The position numbers and the translations under genes were made by a program. Positions 1 through 6,294 of a stretch of DNA of 12,244 bases are shown here, in pieces. The notes beneath the pieces are model-generated. The model saw only the letters and a list, made by a program, of their open reading frames with translations. It did no database searches and was not told the origin of the DNA. The DNA is from 66-474 sp050737995 (GTDB taxonomy: Bacteria > Pseudomonadota > Gammaproteobacteria > Xanthomonadales > Rhodanobacteraceae), in the NCBI GenBank assembly GCA_050737995.1, contig JBOHYR010000086.1:1-12244 (forward strand), written 5' to 3'. The first letter of the stretch is position 1, and the number at the start of each line of letters is the position of its first letter.

Positions 1-581
1 CTCGCGGGAATGCGCACCGAACCCAACGTGTCGGAACCGATCGCGACGGGGGCCAGACCGGCGGCGACCGCCGCGGCCGAGCCACCGGATGAGCCACCGG
101 CTACGCGATCATGGTTGAACGGATTGCGCGTGGTGCCGAAATGCGGATTGCGGGTGGCCGCGCCCAGCGCACCCTCGTCGAGGTTGGTCTTGCCCAGCAC
201 GATCGCACCGGCCGCGCGCAGGCGCGCGATTGCGTGGGCGTCGTATCGGGCCGTGCTCTGGCCCCGCGAAGGCAAGCCCGCACGGGTGGGATAACCGGCG
301 ACGTCGAAATTGTCCTTGATCGCAACCGGAATGCCATCGAGCCGCCCGATCGGTCCCTCGCGGCGACGGCGCTGCGCACTCGCGGCCTGGTCGCGTACGA
401 TGTCGGGACGCACATCGACAAAGGCGTGCAGCGTGGGGTCGAGACGGTCGATCGCATCCAGATAGGTTTCCGCCAGAGCTTCGGAAGTCGTACGGCCCGA
501 GGCCAGCCAATGCAGGCATTGCCATACCCCGCCACGGCGAAGCGATCCTGGATCCAGAAGCTTTTCTTCGACGACGCTCAT
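1..581 (-). CDS. Amidase-signature family hydrolase (C-terminal part off the left edge)
   Basis: Only the first 193 codons are present; the gene continues beyond base 1. The amidase signature core is clear. PVAIKDNFDV contains the catalytic Lys at residue 89, GGSSGGSAAA (162-171) carries the cis-Ser at 164, and GSDTLGSVRIPA (182-193) carries the nucleophile Ser 188, so the whole Ser-cisSer-Lys triad is intact. The family hydrolyses amide bonds, and members range from GatA-like to broad amidases; substrate cannot be told from this part. Residues 1-75 look like the helical lead-in seen in stand-alone amidases. Start chosen at the ATG at 579-581 because an AGGGA ribosome-binding site (complement of 589-593) lies 7 bases upstream. 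It is transcribed divergently from the ETF-QO gene and is probably functionally unrelated to it. Family assignment is firm; exact function unknown. Confidence 0.9.
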   Translation of the reverse strand, partial: MSVVEEKLLDPGSLRRGGVWQCLHWLASGRTTSEALAETYLDAIDRLDPTLHAFVDVRPDIVRDQAASAQRRRREGPIGRLDGIPVAIKDNFDVAGYPTRAGLPSRGQSTARYDAHAIARLRAAGAIVLGKTNLDEGALGAATRNPHFGTTRNPFNHDRVAGGSSGGSAAAVAAGLAPVAIGSDTLGSVRIPA

Positions 582-616
582 GCACGTGTCCCTGATCCTG
601 ATTGCCGAAGGCGTGG

Positions 617-622
617 ATTATG
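617..622 (-). promoter_or_regulatory. Possible -10 element for the amidase gene
   Basis: Read on the minus strand this is CATAAT, 5 of 6 matches to TATAAT, lying 35 bases before the amidase ATG. No convincing -35 hexamer is seen at the right spacing, so this is a weak call. Confidence 0.3.
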
Positions 623-639
623 CGGGATGCGCACCCGGT

Positions 640-668
640 TTGCCGGTCGGCGGCCAAGCAGTGACAAT
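640..668 (+). promoter_or_regulatory. Putative sigma-70 promoter of the ETF-QO gene
   Basis: TTGCCG (640-645) and GACAAT (663-668) each match the consensus at 4 of 6 positions and are separated by exactly 17 bases. Transcription would begin near 675, giving a leader of about 27 bases before the ATG at 702. The divergent amidase gene would share this 120-base region. Inferred from pattern only. Confidence 0.45.
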
Positions 669-701
669 GAATGACCGGACGGTAGCGCACCAGGAGCGAC
701 C

Positions 702-2354
702 ATGAGCGAACGCGAGACGATGGGATACGACGTGGTCGTGGTTGGCGCCGGGCCGGCGGGACTGGCATTCGCGATCCGCCTGAAGCAGCTCCAGTCCGAC
801 ACACGGGTGTGCGTGATCGAGAAAGCCTCGACCGTCGGCGCGCATATCCTGTCCGGTGCCGTGATCGAATCCGCCCCGCTCGATCAGTTGCTGCCGCAAT
901 GGCGCGACAATCCACCGCCGATCTGCGTCCCGGCCACGCACGACGAATTCCTGTTGCTGCGCGACGCCAAGCGTGCGATCAAGCTGCCGACCCCGCCGCA
1001 GATGCACAACACCGGCAACTTCATCGTCAGCCTGGGTGCGCTGTGCGCCTGGCTGGCGCCGCAGGCCGAAGCGCTGGGTGTGGACGTGTTTCCCGGCTTC
1101 GCCGCCGCCGATGCGGTGTTCGACGACAAGGACGCTGTGAAAGGCGTGAGGATCGGCGACATGGGCGTAGCCAAGGACGGCTCGCACAAGGCCGGCTACA
1201 CCCTAGGCATCGACATTCTTGCGAAACTAACTGTACTGGCCGAAGGCTGCCGTGGCAGCATCAGCAAGACGCTGATCGCAAAATACGGGCTCGACAAGGA
1301 TTGCGACCCGCAAACGTACGGCATCGGCCTCAAGGAACTGTGGCAACTGCCGGAAGGCCGCGCGCAGCCGGGCCACGTGACGCATACGATCGGCTGGCCG
1401 CTCGACAACCAGACCTACGGCGGCAGTTTCGTTTACCACCTCGACAAGGACCGCGTTGCGATTGGTTTCGTCGCGGGGCTGGATTATTCCGATCCGCTGT
1501 TCCGGCCGTGGGAGGCGTTCCAGCAACTGAAGCACCACGCGCGGATCCAGCCTCTGCTGGAAGGCGGCCAGATTGTGTCCGCCGGAGCGCGTGCGCTGAT
1601 CGAGGGCGGTCTGCAGTCGCTGCCGAAAACGGAAATGCCCGGCGCGCTGCTGATCGGCGACGCGGCGGGGCTGATGAACGTGCCCAAGATCAAGGGCACG
1701 CATCAGGCAATCCGCTCGGGCATGCTGGCGGCCGAACATCTCGCGGAAACAAAATCCGGCACCGGTTTCGATGCGCGCCTGCGCGCTTCGCCGATCGCGA
1801 AGGAACTGAAGAAAGTTCGCAACATCCGGCCCGGCTTCCACGGCGGACTGTGGCGCGGCCTCGCCAACGCCGCGTGGGAAACCGCCACCGCTGGGCTGTC
1901 GCCATGGACTTTGAAAAACCACGCTGACTGGACGTCGCTGGACAAGCTCGATCCGCCGGCGACCCATGCCACCCGGCCCGGCCCCGACTTCCCGTCAAAG
2001 CGCGAACCCGGCTGGGTCGATCGCACGCTTCCGCCGCGCGACCGACTTGCCGGCGTGTACTTCGCCGCGACCGAGCACGACGAGGACCAACCCGTGCACC
2101 TGCACGTTTTGGACACCTCGATATGCGTCGATCGCTGCGTGATCGAATACGGCAATCCCTGCACGCGTTTCTGTCCCGCCAGCGTGTATGAAATGGTCGA
2201 AGACACCACGGCCGACGGCAGCACCTCGCTGCGCCTGCAAGTCAATTCCGCCAACTGCGTGCACTGCAAGACCTGCGACATCAAGGATCCCTACGAGATC
2301 ATCACCTGGGTCACGCCGGAAGGTGGCGCCGGGCCGAACTACCAGAATCTGTGA
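702..2354 (+). CDS. Electron transfer flavoprotein-ubiquinone oxidoreductase (ETF-QO)
   Basis: This 550-residue enzyme (EC 1.5.5.1) takes electrons from reduced ETF and passes them to ubiquinone at the inner membrane. The N-terminal FAD fold shows VVVVGAGPAGLAFAIRL (residues 11-27, GxGxxG at 15-20) followed by EKASTVGAHILSGAV. The ubiquinone/FAD middle section includes GDAAGLMNVPKIKGTHQAI. The C-terminal 4Fe-4S domain is complete, with ligands Cys 491 (in FCPASVYE) and Cys 519, 522 and 525 in NCVHCKTCDIKDP, the ETF-QO hallmark. Length is normal for the family. The start at 702 has an AGGAG site at 692-696, 5 bases upstream. The substrate flavoprotein is encoded about 4 kb downstream (etfB, etfA), with four apparently unrelated genes in between. 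Its stop codon lies 14 bases before the next ATG, and a GTG codon overlaps the stop. Confidence 0.97.
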   Translation: MSERETMGYDVVVVGAGPAGLAFAIRLKQLQSDTRVCVIEKASTVGAHILSGAVIESAPLDQLLPQWRDNPPPICVPATHDEFLLLRDAKRAIKLPTPPQMHNTGNFIVSLGALCAWLAPQAEALGVDVFPGFAAADAVFDDKDAVKGVRIGDMGVAKDGSHKAGYTLGIDILAKLTVLAEGCRGSISKTLIAKYGLDKDCDPQTYGIGLKELWQLPEGRAQPGHVTHTIGWPLDNQTYGGSFVYHLDKDRVAIGFVAGLDYSDPLFRPWEAFQQLKHHARIQPLLEGGQIVSAGARALIEGGLQSLPKTEMPGALLIGDAAGLMNVPKIKGTHQAIRSGMLAAEHLAETKSGTGFDARLRASPIAKELKKVRNIRPGFHGGLWRGLANAAWETATAGLSPWTLKNHADWTSLDKLDPPATHATRPGPDFPSKREPGWVDRTLPPRDRLAGVYFAATEHDEDQPVHLHVLDTSICVDRCVIEYGNPCTRFCPASVYEMVEDTTADGSTSLRLQVNSANCVHCKTCDIKDPYEIITWVTPEGGAGPNYQNL

Positions 2355-2368
2355 CCGGGATCGCCGTG

Positions 2369-2932
2369 ATGCCCCTCTTGCGAACCATCGCCATTGTCCT
2401 GTTTTTCCTGTGGATGGTCGCAGACAACGCGATGGTGTTTCCGCGGAGAACCGGCAAAGCGGAAAACCTCGACCGCCACTCGCTGAGGATCCTCGCTGCA
2501 GGCAGCACGCTCGCGTGCGTGATCGCCATCTGGCTGTCGTTCACGCGCCTCGGCCAGATGCCGCGGGCCATGCCGTGGCAAATCGCCGGCTTGGTCGTCA
2601 TGGCGCTCGGTATTGCCGTCCGGTTCACCGCCATCGTCCAGCTTGGCCGCTACCACACCCCTAATGTCGCGATATTGGATGGCCACGAAGTATTCGATCG
2701 CGGCCTGTATCGGTACATCCGCCATCCGAGTTACTTGGGCGCACTGATCGCGTTCCTCGGGTTCGGTCTCGCATTGGGCAACTGGCTCAGCCTGCTAGCG
2801 CTCACGGTACTCACCGTGAGCGCTTACATGTATCGCATCCATGAAGAGGAAGCTGCCTTGCGCACCGGCCTCGGAGAACAGTATGTGAGCTATTGTCGAC
2901 GTACCCATTGCCTGATTCCTGGCATCTTCTGA
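2369..2932 (+). CDS. Integral-membrane methyltransferase of the ICMT/PEMT superfamily
   Basis: A 187-residue protein with about four hydrophobic segments (roughly 5-24, 41-58, 72-90 and 126-153). The family signature is in the C-terminal half: YRYIRHPSYLG (114-124), then RIHEEEAALRTGLGEQY from 156, ending in a short Tyr/Arg/Pro-containing tail. In characterised members of this fold (isoprenylcysteine carboxyl methyltransferase, phospholipid N-methyltransferase) the RHP and EE motifs bind S-adenosylmethionine. Bacterial members mostly have unknown substrates, and prenylated CaaX proteins are not expected in bacteria, so the eukaryotic substrate should not be assumed. The ATG at 2369 is preferred because GGGA (2357-2360) sits 8 bases before it. 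A GTG at 2351, overlapping the ETF-QO stop as GTGA, would add six residues. Its stop is followed after two bases by the ATP-grasp ATG, so the two are probably coupled. Confidence 0.85.
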   Translation: MPLLRTIAIVLFFLWMVADNAMVFPRRTGKAENLDRHSLRILAAGSTLACVIAIWLSFTRLGQMPRAMPWQIAGLVVMALGIAVRFTAIVQLGRYHTPNVAILDGHEVFDRGLYRYIRHPSYLGALIAFLGFGLALGNWLSLLALTVLTVSAYMYRIHEEEAALRTGLGEQYVSYCRRTHCLIPGIF

Positions 2933-2934
2933 CC

Positions 2935-3834
2935 ATGCCGAAAATAGCCTTGATCACCGCACGCGCGGCGCGCGGCGCTGACCCCGACATGCCCCCGCTG
3001 CTGGCCGCGTTGCGCAACGCGAGCATGGGAGCGCACGAAGTCGATTGGGACGACGATGCCATCGACTGGTCTCGTTTCGACCTCGCGCTTTTGCGCTCGA
3101 CGTGGGATTACTTCGAACGGCTGCCGGAATTTCTGGCGTGGACCGGGCGAGTCGCGGCGCAGACGCTGTTGTTGAATCCACCCGACGTGATCCGCTGGAA
3201 CACCGACAAGCATTACCTCGCGCATCTGGCGCGCTCCGGGGTACCGGTGGTGCCAAGCACGTTCGTCGATCCGGGCGATGATGCGGCGGCAGCCGTCGCT
3301 GCGTTGCTGGAATCGCATCCAGACACAGGCGACGTCGTAATCAAGCCTGCCGTCGGCGCAGGATCGCGCGATGCGCAACGACACGTACGCGCGAACCACG
3401 ACGCCATTGTCGCGCACGTCCAGCGCCTGCTCGATGCCGGGCGCAGCGTACTCATGCAGCCGTATCTCGACAGCGTCGACGAACACGGCGAGACCGCCCT
3501 GCTGTTTTTCGATGGCGAGTTCTCGCACTCGATCCGCAAGGGCCCGTTGTTGAAGCGCAACGTAGGACCCACCACCGGGCTTTTTGCCAAGGAAACCATC
3601 ACTGCACGCTCTCCGTCGCCCGCGGAGATGGATGTCGCGCAACGCGCACTGGCGGCTATCCCGTTCGTGAAGCCCTTGCTCTACGCACGCGCCGACCTGA
3701 TACGTGACGACGATGGATCGCCACGCCTGCTGGAACTCGAATTGGTCGAGCCTTCCGTGTTCGTGGAATACGCGCAAGGCGCGGCAGGGCGCTTCGCACA
3801 AGACATTGCCCAGCGTACGGTCTGTGCCAGGTGA
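2935..3834 (+). CDS. ATP-grasp ligase, RimK/glutathione synthetase-like (possibly DcsG-related)
   Basis: A 299-residue soluble protein. The N-terminal pre-ATP-grasp domain ends in LALLRSTWDYFERLPEF (50-66) and LNPPDVIRWNTDKHYLAHL (80-98). The ATP-grasp part shows VVIKPAVGAGSR (134-145, Lys 137 the likely ATP-binding lysine), a VLMQPYLDSVDEHGE segment for adenine/ribose contacts, and a C-terminal LYARADLI ... LLELELVEPS stretch with the acidic metal ligands. Such enzymes join a carboxylate, activated as acyl-phosphate, to an amine or thiol. From memory, the RSTWDY and WN-DK motifs resemble proteins annotated as DcsG-like O-ureido-serine cyclo-ligases; this is a lead, not an assignment. The ATG at 2935 follows the upstream stop as TGACCATG and has no separate ribosome-binding site, which suggests translational coupling. 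No signal peptide. Substrate unknown. Confidence 0.85.
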   Translation: MPKIALITARAARGADPDMPPLLAALRNASMGAHEVDWDDDAIDWSRFDLALLRSTWDYFERLPEFLAWTGRVAAQTLLLNPPDVIRWNTDKHYLAHLARSGVPVVPSTFVDPGDDAAAAVAALLESHPDTGDVVIKPAVGAGSRDAQRHVRANHDAIVAHVQRLLDAGRSVLMQPYLDSVDEHGETALLFFDGEFSHSIRKGPLLKRNVGPTTGLFAKETITARSPSPAEMDVAQRALAAIPFVKPLLYARADLIRDDDGSPRLLELELVEPSVFVEYAQGAAGRFAQDIAQRTVCAR

Positions 3835-3836
3835 CA

Positions 3837-3929
3837 ACGCGTAAACGGTCGATACGCGTGCAGGCGCAGCCAAACCTCGCTACGCCGACCCGGTAGCGGA
3901 GAGCACCGGTCCGGCAGCGAGTGCTACCG
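3837..3929. repeat. Cluster of short inverted repeats between the two ATP-grasp genes
   Basis: The 125-base gap holds three nested symmetries. Two copies of the palindrome ACGCGT (3837-3842, 3854-3859) are 11 bases apart. CGCTAC (3878-3883) pairs with GTAGCG (3893-3898) across a 9-base loop. CGGTAGC (3891-3897) pairs with GCTACCG (3923-3929) across 25 bases. The last two share one strand, so they cannot form together. There is no T-run, so this is not a classical terminator. It could be an operator, a leader structure or a decayed repeat. Confidence 0.45.
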
Positions 3930-3959
3930 TTGCAACCCAACCGGCCACGAGTTGCCCGC

Positions 3960-4994
3960 ATGCCTCCCGCCACCCTATCGCCTACTCAACTTCCGCTAAT
4001 GGTCGGTCTCCCCGACAGCCGCCAGGTGCTGGTGTCCGCGCGCCCGGACGGGAGTCTCAACTACGCCGTGCTCGGCAACAGCCGGATCTCCAACGACCTC
4101 GGACTGGCCGACCGGCAACGGCTGATACAAGTGATCTTCGGGCCGGGCGTCCCGCTCCGGCTGGCGCCGGGCCTGCGCGGGCGACCCATGGTCAATGGTG
4201 TTGCCGACGCGGACCTGTCCGCGGTCGCGCTTGGCATGCTCGACCAACACGTGGGCGCAGCCAGTGTCGCCTGTTTCAACCACCCACGCGCAGTGCTCGG
4301 CACGAGTCGTGACGCGGTGGCAGCGAAACTGGCGCGCATCGCAGGGTTGCACGTGCCGCGCACCGTCAAGCTGTCCCGCATCGACGAACCCGCTGACTTG
4401 CTGCGTGCCGCCGCCGAGCACGGACTCGAATGGCCGCTGATCGTCAGGATCGCCGGCAGTCACCGCGGCACGGCCACGGCAAAAATCGACAGGCCCGAGC
4501 AGCTCGTCCCGGGGTTGCGCGGGCTTGCCTGGGGCGGTCGCAGCCTGTATCTGACCGAATACGTTGACTGCTGCGACGCGGACGGCTTTTATCGCAAATG
4601 GCGATTGGTGGTGGTGGGGCGCGACGTCTTCATCCGCCACTTGGTAATCGCTCGCGACTGGTTGGTGCATGCGCACGACCGCGACCTCGGCCAGCTGCGC
4701 GAAGAGGAAGCACTGTTGCGCAGCTTCCGCAGTGCGCGGCTGCCGGAACTACGCGAGCGACTGGATGCACTGGCCGACGCGATCGGCATGGATTACTTCG
4801 GTATCGACTGCAACCTCCGCCCGGACGGTCGCCTGTTGATCTTCGAGGTCAACGCCCTGATGGACATCCTGATCAACACGTTGCCACAGCCGAACTGCTG
4901 GGAGCAGCCGATCGCCGAAATCCGCGAAGCGCTCAGTGCGCTGCTGTTCAACCCCACGCACTGGCGGTATCCACCGCAAACCCCATCGGCATGA
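3960..4994 (+). CDS. Second ATP-grasp (RimK-like) protein of unknown substrate
   Basis: A 344-residue protein distinct from the ATP-grasp protein before it. An N-terminal domain of about 110 residues leads into FNHPRAVLGTSRDAVAAKL, then WPLIVRIAGSHRGTAT in place of the usual lysine loop, YLTEYVDCCDADGFYRKWRL, FIRHLVIARDWLVHAHDRD, and a C-terminal metal site GIDCNLRPDGRLLIFEVNA (Asp 283, Glu 296, Asn 298). This motif order resembles, from memory, the RimK-like domains attached to tetratricopeptide repeats in some proteobacteria; no such repeat is present here. The position expected for the first ATP-binding lysine reads IVR, which is unusual and could change or reduce activity. Start is uncertain: ATG 3960 is preferred, GTG 3921 and ATG 3999 are in frame, and none has a strong ribosome-binding site. 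The stop overlaps the next start as ATGA, implying joint translation with the transporter. Confidence 0.8.
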   Translation: MPPATLSPTQLPLMVGLPDSRQVLVSARPDGSLNYAVLGNSRISNDLGLADRQRLIQVIFGPGVPLRLAPGLRGRPMVNGVADADLSAVALGMLDQHVGAASVACFNHPRAVLGTSRDAVAAKLARIAGLHVPRTVKLSRIDEPADLLRAAAEHGLEWPLIVRIAGSHRGTATAKIDRPEQLVPGLRGLAWGGRSLYLTEYVDCCDADGFYRKWRLVVVGRDVFIRHLVIARDWLVHAHDRDLGQLREEEALLRSFRSARLPELRERLDALADAIGMDYFGIDCNLRPDGRLLIFEVNALMDILINTLPQPNCWEQPIAEIREALSALLFNPTHWRYPPQTPSA

Positions 4995-6220
4995 ATCGCG
5001 CGCGGTCGCCCCTTCCCCGCAACGTCCGCTTGCTGATCGGCATGCGCGCGGTGCGCAGCGTTGGCCAGGGCACGATGGTGGCGTCGTTCACCCTGTACCT
5101 GCATGCGCTCGGCTGGACCGGCACCGCGATCGGCGCAGTGCTGATGGGCGCGTTGCTGTTCGGCACGTTGCTGACGATCATCGTGGGCCCTCTGAGCGAC
5201 CGCGGTGGGCGGCGCGTGTTCCTGCTCGGTTACGACCTCGTGCAAGCGCTGGTCGCCTTGATCGCGATGGCGACGACCATGCCGTGGTTGCTGGTGGTAG
5301 CGGCAGTGATCGGTGGTTTCGGACGCGGCGCCAACGGCTCGGCCGGTCCATTCTCACCGGTCGAACAGGCATGGCTCGCGATCGAATTGCCGATGGCGCG
5401 CCGTGGCAGCGTGTTCAGCAGCAACAGCGCGGTTGGTTTCATCGGCATGGGCACCGGCGCACTCCTTGCGGCATTGCCTGCGTGGTGGTTCGGCCATGCG
5501 ATGAACGCAACCGACTACAGATTGCTGTTCGTGCTGCCGCTGGCGGGATCGCTGACGAGCTTCGCGCTGATGTGGATGGCGCGCGAGCCGGCCGGGTTCA
5601 CATCCCGCGCCGTCAAGGACAGCGGTGACGTCGCAATCCGCCGAACGGAAAATCGCCTCCTCGCAAAACTGGTATTGGCCAATTCACTGAACGGTCTCGG
5701 CATCGGCCTGATCGGACCACTGATCGCATACTGGTTTGCGATCAAGTTCCAGCGCGGTCTCACCGACATCGGTCCGGGCATCGCGCTTGGTTTGCTGGTG
5801 AGTGCGGCCGGCGCGTTCCTGGCGGGCGCCATCGCGCGCCGCCACGGCATCATGCACACCGTGCTGTGGCTGCGCGGCGCCGGCATCGTGCTGCTGGTGG
5901 CGATGCCACTGGTGCCGTGGTTCTGGCCCGCCATGGCGCTGTACATCGCGCGCGGCGTGACCAACCGCGGCACCAGTGGTCTGCGCCAGGCACTTGCCGC
6001 CGGTTTGACGCGGGTCGAGCGACGCGGACTGGGCAGCAGTCTGCAAAATATTTCGATCCAGTTGCCGCGCGCGATCGGGCCGGTGATCGGCGGCGCGCTC
6101 TTCCACGCGGGTTATCTCGCATTGCCGTTCCTGCTCGGGGCCTTGCTGCAACTTGGCTATCTGATCCTGTACGCGCGTTTCTTCGGCCATCTGGACGTCG
6201 CACAGGTACGCGATCCGTGA
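4991..6220 (+). CDS. Major facilitator superfamily transporter, exporter-like
   Basis: A 409-residue, strongly hydrophobic protein compatible with 12 membrane spans in the inner membrane. The loop after the second span has GPLSDRGGRR (66-75), a good match to MFS motif A (G-x-L-x-D-R-x-G-R-R). A longer hydrophilic stretch near residues 195-220 (REPAGFTSRAVKDSGD) fits the central loop between the two six-helix halves. MFS proteins move small molecules using the proton gradient; drug- or metabolite-efflux members share this size. Substrate cannot be deduced. The ATG at 4991 overlaps the stop of the second ATP-grasp gene by four bases (ATGA), the strongest coupling in the block, so it probably handles the product or substrate of that enzyme. 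The gene ends 74 bases before etfB, where a new promoter seems to begin. Confidence 0.9.
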   Translation: MNRARSPLPRNVRLLIGMRAVRSVGQGTMVASFTLYLHALGWTGTAIGAVLMGALLFGTLLTIIVGPLSDRGGRRVFLLGYDLVQALVALIAMATTMPWLLVVAAVIGGFGRGANGSAGPFSPVEQAWLAIELPMARRGSVFSSNSAVGFIGMGTGALLAALPAWWFGHAMNATDYRLLFVLPLAGSLTSFALMWMAREPAGFTSRAVKDSGDVAIRRTENRLLAKLVLANSLNGLGIGLIGPLIAYWFAIKFQRGLTDIGPGIALGLLVSAAGAFLAGAIARRHGIMHTVLWLRGAGIVLLVAMPLVPWFWPAMALYIARGVTNRGTSGLRQALAAGLTRVERRGLGSSLQNISIQLPRAIGPVIGGALFHAGYLALPFLLGALLQLGYLILYARFFGHLDVAQVRDP

Positions 6221-6236
6221 TCAGACAGGGGTAAGT

Positions 6237-6242
6237 TAGAAT
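6237..6242 (+). promoter_or_regulatory. Putative -10 element for etfB
   Basis: TAGAAT matches the consensus at 5 of 6 positions and lies in the 74-base gap after the MFS gene. Transcription would start near 6249. No good -35 hexamer is visible, so it may depend on an activator. Confidence 0.4.
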
Positions 6243-6260
6243 GGCACGTTGATTCGTGCC
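6243..6260. promoter_or_regulatory. Operator-like inverted repeat over the predicted etfB start site
   Basis: GGCACG (6243-6248) and CGTGCC (6255-6260) form a perfect 6-base inverted repeat with the spacer TTGATT, directly next to the -10 element and spanning the predicted +1. The position suits a repressor site. The protein is unknown. Confidence 0.35.
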
Positions 6261-6276
6261 TGCGCATGGCAGGCAC
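6256..6276 (+). promoter_or_regulatory. Leader hairpin just before the etfB ribosome-binding site
   Basis: GTGCCTGC (6256-6263) pairs perfectly with GCAGGCAC (6269-6276) around a 5-base loop. It ends 8 bases before the GGGAG ribosome-binding site (6285-6289). In RNA it would be a stable 8-bp stem at the 5' end of the etfB message, perhaps protecting it or adjusting translation. It shares bases with the neighbouring inverted repeat, so the two are alternatives. Confidence 0.45.
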
Positions 6277-6294
6277 CCAGTCAAGGGAGTTGCG

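Noticed and set aside
109..915. Minus-strand open frame of 268 codons overlapping the amidase start and ETF-QO
   Set aside because: It is out of frame with the amidase, Arg-rich without motifs, and overlaps two genes with clear family signatures.
2890..3873. Minus-strand open frame of 327 codons opposite the first ATP-grasp gene
   Set aside because: The plus strand encodes a protein with intact ATP-grasp motifs and coupled start; the antisense frame has no motifs and is typical of long shadows in GC-rich DNA.
4598..4990. Upstream in-frame extension of the MFS transporter
   Set aside because: It overlaps the conserved C-terminal half of the second ATP-grasp gene; the ATG at 4991 with ATGA overlap gives a normal MFS N-terminus.
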